Source: Tigriopus japonicus (taxonomy: Eukaryota > Arthropoda > Copepoda > Harpacticoida > Harpacticidae). From it: DNA of 64,000 nt. The stretch spans positions 5,260,899-5,324,898 of the forward strand of contig CM021314.1 in assembly GCA_010645155.1 (NCBI GenBank). The letters are read 5' to 3'. Shown one piece after another: positions 35,701 through 47,275 of this stretch (position 1 is the first letter of the stretch; each line of letters opens with the position of its first letter). A model generated the notes under the pieces. That model saw only the letters and a program-made list of their open reading frames with translations. It ran no database searches and was not told the DNA's origin. A program made the position numbers and the translations under genes.

Positions 35701-38700
35701 ACCCGTGGATTGAAGACCAATGACTACACACTTGCCCATTTTGATCACCTCGGAGGCGATTTTGACCACGTGTCTGACCTTGGCCGCGATACACAAGTAC
35801 TTGAAGAACCGCTGATGCGAGCTCCAATATTGACCCCACATGGTCTTCTTCATCTTCTTATCAGCATCCACCAAAGCAGCGGCCTCTTCAAATTTGTGTA
35901 AGAGATCGACCCACAAGTCCACAGACTTGTTATAGATGTCGATGATATCGCTGGGGATCTCAATCTCGTCCACACGGAAACCCACTCCTTGGAAAGACAA
36001 CTGACGGGCGATGTACATTCCTCGGAGCTTCATATCCATGGCCACAATTTCCATCGCGCCCACACCTCTGCAAACATTCAAAAAAAAATGTTACTATTTC
36101 AATCATCCAATGATACATGCAAGCCTTACCGCTTTTCGACGGCGCCCAAGAACTCGCTAAAGTCCTTGAAAGGTGAGCCTGGGCCCCAGATGCCCAATCG
36201 CACCATATATGCCATGTGTTTGGGTTCGGAAGCTCCGGTGGCCGAAGCGTAGATGATTCTGGCTTTGGGCAGCTTTTGTTGAAGCTCAAGGACGGTCTGG
36301 CCGGTTTTAGTGGGTTTTCCCGCCCCATTGGGACAAAGATTTTTGGCTTTGTGACACTCGTCGAATAGGATAAGACCATCAAAGTCTTCACCACACCAAT
36401 GGAGCAACTGTTTCAGTCTCGTCTTGTACTTTCCACCGGCCTGAGACTCACCGATTAGAGCGGAATACGTGGCATAGATCACGCCTTTGCGCACGTTATT
36501 GTTGGTGGAGGAATTAATTTTGGCATATTTCATCTAGGCAACAACGACAGCGCAATAAATCATTAGTAATGGGAACAACAGAGTGAAGGTTTCAACTAAT
36601 GGTCTTACTTTGCTAAGGAAATGGACCTCGATGTGCCCGGCTCCGATATCTTTGAGATCTCGCTCAGCGTCATATTTCAAATCGTTGGAAACGGAGACCC
36701 AAATGGCTCGTTTGCGACCTTTGCAATAGTTTTCAAAGATCAATCCGGCAATGGTTCGACCCTTGCCCACACCTGCACCATCACCAATAAGAAAGCCAGC
36801 TCGATTTCCATCGGGCAGGAACTTCTCATGCTGCTGTGAGGCATAAGTGATGGATTCCAATTGGAGGGCAGAAAGTTTGCCCTCATCTATGGTGGCATCC
36901 GGGATAGAGAGCTTGTACCATACATCTGGAGGCTCAACACTAGCCAAAGAGGCCGTTTCCACCACTGGATCTGGATGACTCTTGCCAATCTTAAGCTTGG
37001 ACGGCCAATAGTTGGAATAGGTCTCGATGACACCCATGTCATCCTCGTCTTCGTTGGCCACTTCTTCGTCTTCTTGAGACTCACCCTGATGTCGATAGCC
37101 CGAATTGAGCCACAAGTTCGAGATTTGTCGACTTTGAAGCGGTCCCGACATGATTCCCCCTCCAGATCCGAGTCCATAATTGTTGATCCCATGTGGAAAC
37201 GCGTTCATTCCCGACATGGAATACGGATTCATGCCCATGAGTCGGGACAGACCCCCATTCTGGAGGGCTGAAATGTAGTAGTGATAATATTGAAACCCAG
37301 ATATCATTGGGGCAAGGAGACAGGGACATCATGCCACATGCAAAACCATTCACCCGGCAAAAAAAAAGCAGTAGGGCTGGATATAGTACATGAATGAACA
37401 CGTATCCGTTTTCCCAGGGAACCCGTTCAAAAATATCACATGAATGAATGCGCAAACGAGCAAATTACAAAGGGGCAGATGAGAAAGTACCTTGGTAAGC
37501 CTTATACCAATCCTCTTGATCTGAGTGGGTCAAATGGGCAAGAAAGGAGAGATAGTAGTACATTATTTCATCAACCGGGGTTATCACTAACACGAATGCA
37601 TTGAACGCAACCAATACCCGAGAACACACTTACATTTCTGCAGGATGTCGGTGGGATTGTTTCGGCCGGACATGGCTTGTTTCATAAAAAACGGATCTTG
37701 AGCCGAAAGAACACTGGCCGGGAGAAATGGGTTGAAGCCATTGGCACCCAAAACACCGCCCACATCGCCTCCAAATCCGGCCAAAGCGGCCAACGAGGAC
37801 ATGGAGGGTCCACCAAAGCCCCGAGCCGAATTTCCCGGGATCTCTTTCAATATTTCCAGTCCACTATCGTCTTCGAGGTCGATGAGAGGAATGGAAGCAT
37901 TATTCTTGGGCAACGCGTTGGGACGTTTCAAGAGGCTGTTATTGGGTGGGATTTGGGACATGGATCCACGCAATAAACTGGTTCCACTCGGTAGACTGGG
38001 AAGGGCGGGCATGGACGAAGTGGAAGGGGCGGGCTCATTGCCCGAAGGGACATATTGCAGAGTAGAACCGCCTCCGGGCACCTCAATCTCGTCGGGATCT
38101 TCAAAATCGGAGTCATCATCTTCGTCCGTCGGTTTGGGCGGACCTCGAACCATCTGACTGACGGGCTCCTCCTCTTCTTCGGAATCCGAATCAAACTCAT
38201 CCTTGTGCAGAGATCGAGCGGCCGGCTAGTAAAATCAGAGAAAAGGCTCATTTTTGAATAAGAGTCCATGGTCTGACACGGATATTATCGTCTTAGAACG
38301 TCCTATTCTAGTTAAGACCGTAGTTCTATTAGCCAGTGGAGCGAGGTATAGCTTTTGGGCGAGTTTGATAAGCCAACGAAAGGGATTGAGATAAGGACCC
38401 ATCTCAAAAACCGAAAGGCAGGAAAACAGCCCCCCCACGGCTGTCATCGCTCAGGAATGTCCTTGACTCATGCATCTTTAAAGAAAGTCTACATCCCGCA
38501 TCCAGGTTATCATCTTCCACTTGAAATGGACTCGGGTGAAAATGGCGGGATTCCTCAAGATTCCCTCCCATCTTAGACTCAAGCGAGAGAGGACTGTAAG
38601 CTACGCTTACAGTACATTTTTAAGCTCAATCAGTCAATCAATCAATCATTGATTGATTAAGATTTCGTTCCTTGCGTTGTGTGAAGCCCGGCTCACCAAT

Positions 38701-38936
38701 CGATCCCATGATGCGTTCCCTTTTTTGGCTCCAACGGCCAATACACTGGCTGGATCCAACTTATAAACTAGACCCAACTCGTTATTATCGCACGTTCAAG
38801 GCTAAAAAGCCCGCTCAAGCACACCCGGAAAAGGTTTTAAAACCAAAATAACGAACCCTTGGCCTTGAAAAGGACCGTTTCTCGGTGGTTTTGATAGCTC
38901 TTTCTTTCTTACCACGGGCTGTGCGGATTTGGACAT
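32782..38936 (-). CDS. SBNO1: Strawberry notch homologue (SBNO1-type helicase-like protein)
   Basis: Eleven exons (38936-38913, 38225-37634, 37520-37491, 37267-36609, 36533-36130, 36067-34555, 34492-34321, 33942-33407, 33338-33217, 33147-32985, 32907-32782) join in phase to 1446 residues. Motifs: Walker [12 protein letters not shown] (about 377-387), a DExH box as DECH (about 493-496), SATGASEP (about 532-538), and motif [13 protein letters not shown] in exon 6. The C-terminal [26 protein letters not shown] is diagnostic for the SBNO family. Between the two helicase lobes is a Lys-rich then Asp/Glu-rich segment (in 35150-35460). Family role: nuclear DExD/H co-regulator linked to Notch and EGFR signalling in Drosophila. 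Exon 3 is only 30 nt. All catalytic motifs are present. SBNO2 cannot be strictly excluded, but invertebrates usually have one gene. Confidence 0.95.
38593..38613. other. Perfect 9-bp stem hairpin in SBNO intron 1
   Basis: ACTGTAAGC and GCTTACAGT flank a 3-base TAC loop. It is followed near 38632-38660 by a TCAATCAATC / GATTGATTGA palindromic run. No function is assigned. Confidence 0.6.
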
Positions 38937-40510
38937 GATGATGTGATGATAACGAAACAACGCTGTCTCGCAAACGGGACGGAAACGCCTCACACGCGAT
39001 TAATAACAACAACGGCAACGGCCAAGGCCAACCGCAGAATCAAGCGAACGCGCCCGCGATCACGATGAGATGTCACGGAGGGGCACGTTTCAGGCTGGAA
39101 CACTCTCGGAGAATTCAAGTCCGTCTTTCTGTGTCGTCTTCTGCTGTTTCTTGGATCTTCATCATCATCATCATAGGCAGGAGCGGCGGCGGCGGCGGCG
39201 CCGGCTGTGGGCGGCAAGCGCTAGTGCTAGGTCTGCCTGCCTGCCTTACGGCCTGCCTGGGCCTGAAAAAGCCAGTGTGACTGAATGGTGAAATGGAGGG
39301 CTTTTAGAGGACATGAAATGCTTTTTTATGCAATGAGAAATGGGTATAAGATGATATTTAGAAAGATTGACGACACAAACTGGCCCATGATTTGAAATTT
39401 TCTATTTATCAGCGATAGTTCAAGTAAGGGCTAATAAGTTTCTTAGGACTGTCAATTTTGGCGCGTTTGGATTATCGCATTTTGTCAATGTTAGATGAGC
39501 AAATTCTATAAACGCAAGTAATATTCAGAGTTCATAGGTAAAATCCCAGCCTTTTATTGGGGCCAATGTGTGATTTCCTACCAAAAATGATCCCACTCCT
39601 TGATTTGAAAAATGTGCGAAAACTTTAATTTCTGAATATAGAAGGAAATATATGAAAGTGCATTGAAAGATGGCGAGCTCGTTCTAAACATGAAATTGAA
39701 AATATCTTAGTTAAAAAAGACTTCATGAACTTTATGAATCTGATCTTCAAGAAATAACATGTCAATAACAGTGAATATCAGTATCTTGAAAGAACAAAAG
39801 AGTCTGTTACGAGTTATCCCCTCCCTTCATCTATGGATAAGATTTTTATTTTTGTATATTGGGAAAAAAATGGTAAAGGAATGTGTCAAGTAATCCATTC
39901 TTTTTACGGAGGGAATCTGCTCACTGTTTGGACTCAAACTTTGGCAATATTTTAGTCACCTTGATGTCCGGCCATGCTTTCTTTCAGGCTTGTTCTCAAT
40001 GTTCTGAGAAATTGGGCAGAAGCAAAAGGGGGCAGCTCAGTTTCAGGCCGGTCCGACAACAAATCGTTTGATTTAACTTTCAGAGCTTCGAGTTAAAGAT
40101 AAAAATGAGGCCAACAAAAGCTATTTTCAACTTTGAATCGACACGTTATGAATTTGTCTGTCTAGAAATGCTATTTGTGTTCATTAGTTTATGTTTAAGG
40201 ACAAAATCCGGCGCCGTTTGATGTCATTTTTGAGGAGTTTTTAAGAATGATATTGGAAATGAGGGCGCTTTTGCTCGAAAAGAAACAGTTGATTATCACT
40301 CAACTTTTCAAGTTCATGCGTGCTTTCTTCATGAAGTACGCCATGTTTTTGAAGAAGGGGATGTTTTATGACAAGAACGAGAGATGATTCATCAACAGTC
40401 ATCTTGTGCGAGATATCGGATTACCTTGTTGAGATCGTAACATACAGGTTTCCAAGATGAAATGACGAAATAAAAACAAGTAGGCTGTATTTTACCGGTA
40501 GCGTTATTTC
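38937..40510. other. SBNO upstream and intergenic region
   Basis: 38940-39260 is GC-rich, with a GGC repeat (about 39183-39200) and an ATC repeat. It is the likely SBNO promoter/5' UTR. From 39300 to 40510 the sequence is AT-rich with no recognised gene. Confidence 0.5.
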
Positions 40511-40516
40511 TTTATT
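40511..40516 (-). terminator. CDK1 polyadenylation signal (candidate)
   Basis: TTTATT on the + strand reads AATAAA on the gene strand, about 135 bp beyond the CDK1 stop codon. Confidence 0.55.
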
Positions 40517-40648
40517 ATCATGAATAATAAGGTTGGAAAAATATTGCAACACACACCAGTCTCCTCTTGAAGTTGAAAACACTGAAATTATTTACAAAGA
40601 CAGAAAACAGAACTTGAGAAGAATATTTGAATCGGACCCACCGAGTCT

Positions 40649-41771
40649 TCAGACTTTAATATCGTACTCATGGGGTTTAGCGGGTAAGGCAAATTTATCG
40701 AGATCGTCAAAATAAGGATGATTAAGGGCTTGTTTGGCCGAGATTCGTTTAGCTGGATTGTACACCAACATCTGTTCCAGGAGATCCAAACCTTGGTCGT
40801 CCAATTGCTTGACCGTGCTCTTGAGACAATTCGTGGTCCAAGCCGGGAAAGTGGCCTTAAAATCCGGCATTTGAGTCACACCCGGCCAAATCTCCTCATT
40901 GGGTGTGCGCAGAATGCGAAAGATTCGGAACAACTCATCGATCTCGGAATCGCCTTGAAAGAGCGGCTTCCGGGTGGCCATTTCCGCGAAAATACAACCA
41001 ATGGACCACACATCAATGGGACAAGAGTACTTGTTAGCTCCCAGAAGGATTTCCGGGGCTCGATACCACAAAGTGACCACTTCATGAGTGTAAACCCGCA
41101 CTGGGATACCAAAAGCCCGAGCTAGACCGAAATCCGCAATTTTGATGGCGCCGTTCTTGTCAATGAGCAAGTTTTGCGGTTTGAGATCGCGATGAAGGAC
41201 ACGCCGTTGGTGACAGAAGAGCATGCCTTGTAAGATTTGATAAGTGTAGCTCTTGACGAGTTGAGGATCCATCATTTCTCCGCTGCCAATCGCCGTGTCC
41301 ATGTACTTCTTCAAGTCCATGGTCAAGAACTCAAAGATCAAGTAGAGACGGTTCTCTTGCATGATGACATCCTGGAAGATCAAAGGTATCAATACATATC
41401 ACAACTACTACACATCAAATGAGGTTTCCACAAAAGTTAGTTAGTTTCTTGATTTTACCTCTAAGCAAACCACGTTGGGATGTTGAAGCTCTTTGAGAAG
41501 TGAGATTTCCCGAATGGCCGTGGAAGGAACGCCCTCTTCCTCGGATTCCAAGCGGATCTTCTTCATGGCCACAATTTCACCCGTTTTTTTGTTCTTTCCT
41601 GGATGGAAATAAAATCAAAAAATAGAGCTTTCCTTTGAAGCCCTGGCAACATTGCTTGAAATCTTAGATCTTACCCTTGAACACCACGCCGTAGGTGCCT
41701 TCGCCAATTTTCTCAATCTTGACAAAGTCATCGAGCTTGGCCGGGGCGGACATGGCGGATTTAAGCGGCAT
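40649..41771 (-). CDS. CDK1: Cyclin-dependent kinase 1 (cdc2)
   Basis: Three exons (41771-41675, 41598-41459, 41371-40649) give 319 residues, or 313 if the second in-frame ATG (codon 7) is used. Kinase landmarks: GEGTYG with the inhibitory Thr26/Tyr27, Lys45 in AMKK, the cyclin-binding PSTAIRE helix (57-63), [11 protein letters not shown], the T-loop [14 protein letters not shown] with its activating Thr, and [21 protein letters not shown] and the [12 protein letters not shown] region favour CDK1 over CDK2. Role: with A/B cyclins it drives G2/M entry; CKS and CDC25 are the expected partners. The N-terminal extension before [12 protein letters not shown] is about 10 residues longer than usual. 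A CTTTAG just upstream of the first ATG may be the acceptor of a 5' UTR intron. Confidence 0.96.
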
Positions 41772-44425
41772 TCTGTCCTAAAGGGATATCAAACAGGCCA
41801 AGAATGAAGAAGAGCACCTCACGTGAAGAGAGAATATCGTGCACTGGTTAACTTGGTAACTTCAGGGTGTCGATAAACGAAATTTGAAATTACGTGGAGA
41901 AAGAAACTAATTACAATGAAAAATAAATACATTTCGTGTTCACTCTTTGAAACGACACAGAAAATTTCAATTTTGAAGGAATAGCATGAGTGACATGTGG
42001 GAGTTTTTACCACGATTGTGTGTGCTTTTGTCACTTGAAAGAAGAAGAAAGATTGTAATTTCGGTTTAAGAAGTAGTTTGTTATTTGTCAGGAAATAAAA
42101 ATCACCTGAACTTGATTTTGGTGAGGTGAAAGTTCGTTTAGCTAAGAGATGGTTTATAGAATTATATTTAAAAACAATTACCAAAAAATGTTTCGTTTAC
42201 TCTTAGTTTTCAATTTTACTTTTTCATCTCTTTAGTTCATGAATGTTTTGTAGGCAAATGTGAATGGTTCATTCTAAAAACTGGATTGTAGCTTCTCCTA
42301 CCAAACAAAAAGGTCGAACACAGTTAGAGTTTCTTTTCCAGATCTTGATAGTCAAAAGCCAAGCCTTGTAAAAAATTAGGCACCTGTAACGTGCATATAC
42401 AACATTTTATATACAAGCGCATGTGTCAAGAGCACAAAAATAAAAAAATGCTAAATGTTTCACCATTTGAATATTAAATTCCCACGAGTCAAAAATATTT
42501 TCGTCTGAAGTGAAGGTCACTATTCTTCTAAAGGGCCCGCAAAATACACAAAAGAAGCCAGAGCAGGGCCTATTCAATCCCCAACGGTCATTCATTAAAC
42601 ATCAATGACACGAAGCATGGGTTTTTCTGCACCAATAGTTACCTCTTTATGTGAAATGTATTCAAGATGATATTTATGACGAAGAAGGAATCAGAAAGCA
42701 CTGGTTGTTGTTTATTGTTGCCAATGAAAGGTTAATTGGCAACTAACGTCTTCACTGTTTTTACAGGTCGGTGAAACGGATGGATGGATTAATAAATGAT
42801 TGTTGGTTATCTGCTATATGAATGTGAATGTTTTGAATTGAATAAGTAATCGCTCTTTTCCCCTTTAGAGCTTGCTGCGGTTCAGGACTTTGCCCAAGAA
42901 GCCAATCCGTTCCACTTCCACAACTATTTTGTTGAGGACTCGACCGCCCCGAATTCAGACTAATCCTTGAGTTCGGTTTACTGCTAGTACCAATTTCAAC
43001 GTTGTCGCCGTTGGAAGAGATGAAGAGGGGGAGCGCTCCTCACCAAATATCTATGAAAAGGTGCTGATCTTGCCTTTTGGCCGTTTAAAATTCTCGCGCT
43101 CTCAAGCTTCGGCCGGTTTTTCTGCCCAACGGGCTCAGTCAAAGCCGTTGGAGAGGGGCTAAACAGGCGGGAAAAAACTGGAATTGCTTTCAGTTCACCG
43201 GTATTCCGCAAATTAACAAGGTCTACATGGCGAAAAAGTCCCACGTTTTGGCCATCAGACTTGTTGCTGGTCATTAGAGGCTATGGGATTAGGTTTGTAT
43301 TTGTTCATGGGGTCAGATTGATGCCTGCGTCTTGTTTTTCATCGGAATATTTAGACGTTAAGATTGTCAGGACAACCGAATTGCGGTCTTTGTCTTGAAC
43401 TCATCCTTCATCAGGGTCTAAACGGATCACCTTGGGCGGGATTGGGGATTGATTTTGAAGGCTGTGGGCTCACGAGAATAAAAATGAAATGCTTCTTTTG
43501 GAATCGCCAAACATGACAGTTCTAGAACACGATCAGTTTCGGTTCAGAAACACTGACAAAATTATGTAGGTCATTTTAATTAAAGACTTTGATTTTAATG
43601 AAAAAACATTCCTTACTTTATTTAACATTTTTAAAAAATTTCAGATTGTTAGAAGTATTGCTATGACAACTTTCAGTTCTGAAGAAAATTTACATCACTA
43701 ACGATCCTTCAAATATTTTAATACATCAGCTAAAAATGTTTTTTTCATAAAACTAAATCCATGTAACATATGACATTTGATTTTCGATCAAAGCTCATGT
43801 ATGTTAATACTTGCAGTGCAAAAAACAACTTCTGTTCATGACAGGGGAAGGTCAGGGAGGGAGATTTTGTTAAAGCAACGCAGCTAAAACAGCTGGTCGA
43901 GAAGCCTTGCTTGGTTGGATGCCGCGGAATTGCGTCCCTCCACTTTCAATGTTAACCGAATTCCAGGAGTTCTTCAACCAGGAAAATGCATCGATCAATG
44001 AAGATAGGTCGACCGAAATTCATACCTCAACGGCAACCCTTGATCTAACTGCATGGAATGCATGGAGTACATTGAGCGTTTGAACCGTCCGTTGTTTTTA
44101 AGGTACGGACGTTAATCTGACTTGCCCTGGATCAGGATCTGAAGGTGCCTTTTTTGCTGTCATTTTCATAAAACGTTGGATATTCTGTTATTATTCTTGT
44201 ACATTGATGTCAAGGATTGGTTTTTGACTTGAAGCCCAAAGAGCCCTCAAAGACATAAGGAAGGTACCAACCATATTTTCCCCTCCCCCCAATACATTAG
44301 GATTTTTGATTTAGCCCTTAACTTAACAAAATGTGGCCTTGATCCATTCTTTTACCACCAATTACTGAAATCTTGGCAAATTTGCAAATTTTAAATGGAT
44401 TCAAAATTCATGTGCAATGGGAGTG
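41772..44425. other. CDK1 upstream and intergenic region
   Basis: Mostly AT-rich, with two GC-richer patches (42880-43280 and 43850-44130). Apart from the candidate exon listed separately at 42888 I cannot assign a gene. The patch at 43040-43160 holds GCGGGAAAA and TTCTCGCGCTC motifs but no recognised reading frame. Confidence 0.45.
42888..42963 (+). other. Possible orphan terminal exon
   Basis: A pyrimidine-rich tract ending CCCCTTTAG precedes an open stretch ending in TAA at 42961-42963. It encodes about 25-32 residues, including DFAQEANPFHFHNYFVED. Its base composition is more gene-like than the flanks. No homologue is recognised and no partner exon was found upstream, so this may be chance. 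Confidence 0.2.
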
Positions 44426-44560
44426 ATTACCGTATCATTTTACGGACCTGCTGCCGTTAGCAGTGAAGGCTTGCCAAAAAAATCTCAGTTTTCAAGGGTC
44501 AGATTTTCGAAAAATGTTGCATTTATGGGCAATGCCATGGGTAATGTATGTTGAGAAGTA
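44426..44560 (+). repeat. Dispersed repeat block (GACCTGCTGCCG), copy 1
   Basis: The block GGACCTGCTGCCGTTAGCAG ... GGGTCAGATTTTCGAAAAAT recurs in the same orientation at 46737-46850 (GACCTGCTGCCGTTTGCAG ... TCAGATTTTCGAAAAATG). This is an unclassified repeat. Confidence 0.65.
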
Positions 44561-44907
44561 TTGCAAAGTAATTTGAAAACAAATGGAGAAATTGGAAGCC
44601 TTCAATTAAACAAATTATTTGTTTTTAAGGTTTAGTTGCTCTAGGAACCGATCTCCTCTGGCCATCTTGTTATTCAAAGTTGGGCATTCCTAATTTCAGA
44701 GTTCGGAAAAACCCTCTCAACTTATGTTGCGAAATTTTAGATAAAATCAACAAAACATACTTTTTTGCTAAAACAATGTCAAGAATTGCTATTTCAACTT
44801 CAAGTTGTGCATTCTTTTTCCGAACATTTTTTCCCGCCAAAAATGATGACGTCACTGGTGATTGCTGTAATAAGAGTGATTACCATATCAATAGAGGTTG
44901 TGAAGAA

Positions 44908-46036
44908 TATGAACGTTACATGGATTGAAAATCCACGTACATAGGAGCCGATGTACATAAACAAACCTCAGTGAAGGGCAAAGTCAATCAGGGTTGCTAA
45001 AATATGTTACACACATGGCAGTTAGTAGAAACAAATTTTTCTTTCAGAAATCATTGCAAAAATATTTTTGTTTTATTCATTCAATAATTACGCAAGTTCT
45101 CTCCATAATCTTCATTGTAGGTAGATTAAGACTAAACCTATTTCAGCTCCTAACCCATGCTTGAACTTGGCAACATTATGTATCTGTAAATGGAAAATGA
45201 GTTATGATGTCATGGGAAGCTATATACCTGGTATGGTAGTCTCGCCAGTTTGGAAGTGTGTTAGAGGTGCCAAAAGGATGATGTGCCCCTCTTTTTAGGG
45301 GATTTTACTATCCCAAAATGGTTGTGAGAATAGAAGCATATGTCAAGTATTGACCACAAGGCCAATAAAATATCTCTGTGGGTTTATGATTTACTATACA
45401 TTCAGCAAAAAATTTGTTCAAATATGGTTTCATTTACTATTGCCATTTCATATATATAAATATATATATATATTTTTTTTTTGGGGGGGGCGGATATTTA
45501 AATACTGCTACAAGGAATGGGATTCCCTGTAAGGAGAGTTAATCATTGAAACAATTTCTACAATTAATGTTTATATGATATTTGGTCTACCAATGAGTTA
45601 CTGTTGGCAGATCTATACAACCCTTGTATAGTGGGCTCGTCAGGAAAAGTGTTTAAAAATTTGTCCACAATCCTGCCTTAAATGCAAAGAATCTGGAAGA
45701 AATATCAAGGCATGTTTAAAGTTGTTTGCAAATTTTTTTTTTGTTTTGTAAGGCAAATTCATTACTAAAGTCATTAGAATTTCAGTGACTTGAAATAGGA
45801 TATCAAACACCAACATAAAATATTAGTTTAGGAGATAATATCTATCACTCTCTTGGCAAATCAAATTTTGAAACATGTACACATACCAAACATAATAATT
45901 TATAGAAAATTGTGCCAATAGTAATGGCGTGTCTAGCATTTTTTTGGCAACCCTGATTGACTTTGCCATCCACTTGAATTTGTTTATGTACGGCGGCTTC
46001 TATGTACGTGGATTTTCAATCCATGTAACGTTCATA
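44908..46036. mobile_element. Mutator-like element, non-autonomous
   Basis: 1129 bp with terminal inverted repeats of about 110 bp beginning TATGAACGTTACATGGATTG. It is flanked by perfect 10-bp direct repeats TTGTGAAGAA (44898-44907 and 46037-46046). The joined flanks match an uninterrupted paralogous site at 46703-46730 (minus strand), which confirms the boundaries. Long TIRs plus a 9-11 bp TSD are typical of the MULE/Mutator superfamily; no transposase is present. The interior includes a segment (about 45488-45640) that recurs inverted at 46835-46990. Confidence 0.85.
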
Positions 46037-46349
46037 TTGTGAAGAATTGTTTGTTGTCCCCCTCTATTCCCGCCCCACCAGCCTATTGCGTAGACATCGC
46101 TGAAGGCCAGCCAGCATTGTCCATGCACTCGGGAAGAAACAAAACTCAACATAATTTTAACTATTTCGCAATATGTGTGATATTGTACTGATAAATAAAT
46201 ATCATAATTGTTTACCGATATCAAAAAGGACATTGGTTGGTGACATTGTTGGCAAATTTACTTGAAATATTAGGTAATTTGTCTCTTCCTATGTGTCTGG
46301 ACAGTGCAGGCTGGCCTACAGCGTGTCTACGCGGCAGGTCTTGGCAGCG

Positions 46350-46683
46350 TCCATAGAGACGTGCAAAGGACTGGCACGATTTTTGAGCTTTGTAGGCTGC
46401 TCAGGCTGCGCCACAATCGTTGCAAAAACTACCATGATCAAAGCTCTTCCAGTCTCTCTAAAACTTGCAACGCAAAATTACTCATCATGAACAGAAATTA
46501 TTCGAAGATTTTGGTTTCTACGTCTTGCATCCAACACTCGATTTGAGTTTGCATGGTCGAGTAACTGACCACCAAAAAAGCAGAGCATTGCATTATCTTA
46601 AATTACGCTAAAGGGAAGTCACCACCTCAAAAACTGGAAACACTAAAACCAGGTGGCGTCCTTGTGCCGATTTGAGGTACTGT
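46350..46683 (+). repeat. Long inverted repeat, left copy
   Basis: About 335 bp (from ATAGAGACGTGCAAAGGACT to GGTGGCGTCCTTGTGCCGAT) that recurs inverted at 49406-49745 with high identity. This is an unclassified repeat, possibly internal to a larger element. A short + strand frame here is not conserved. Confidence 0.8.
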
Positions 46684-46736
46684 CTACCTCTCTATAGCGA
46701 AAGACAACAATCAATTCTTCACAACCTCTATTTACA

Positions 46737-46850
46737 GACCTGCTGCCGTTTGCAGTCTAGGCTTGCCAAAAATTGCCTCAGTGCTCAAGGGTCAGATTTT
46801 CGAAAAATGTGCTTAAGACCAATGGCATGGATTATGTATGTTCCATTCAA
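46737..46850 (+). repeat. Dispersed repeat block (GACCTGCTGCCG), copy 2
   Basis: Direct-orientation partner of 44426-44560. The sequence immediately before it (46703-46730, minus) is the empty-site equivalent of the Mutator-like insertion. Confidence 0.65.
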
Positions 46851-46990
46851 GAGTTGTACAGATCTGCTAACAGTAACTTATTGGTAGATCAAATTTCATA
46901 AAAATGGTAATTATATAATCATGTGTCATGTTAATCATTAACTCTCTTTACAGGGAATCCCTTTTCTTGTAGCGGTATTAAAAAATCCCC
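46835..46990. repeat. Inverted partner of an internal MULE segment
   Basis: GATCTGCTAACAGTAACTTA, TTGGTAGATCAAAT and ACAGGGAATCCCTTTTCTTG match, in reverse, 45488-45640. The motif ACAGGGAATC...CATTCCTTGTAGCGGTA also occurs at 61379-61412. Confidence 0.6.
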
Positions 46991-47093
46991 CCCCACCCAA
47001 AAAAAAGCCTTTTTCAATGAAAAAATAAATACTTCTTAGAATATTTAAGTCAGAAAAAACACCAAGTAGTGTTGGGCCAAACTAGCTAAATGT

Positions 47094-47275
47094 CTTATCC
47101 AAAACCAGACAATTTGGCTAAAAGGGGGCATCTTAACCAAATCTAAAAGTTTCAGTCAAAAGAGGAAATCTTAACCAAAGCCAAAAAAATTGGCCAAAAG
47201 AGAGCTTATCCAAAACCAAAAAAATTGGCTGACAGAGTGCTTAACCAAACCCAAAGCCAAAATAGGTGATCACCA
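47094..47275. repeat. Degenerate tandem repeat, 35-38 bp period
   Basis: Five units begin with CTTA(A/T)CCAAA at 47094, 47132, 47170, 47205 and 47240, followed by AAATTGGC(T/C)AAAAG-like sequence. The unit spacing is 38, 38, 35 and 35. Confidence 0.75.
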
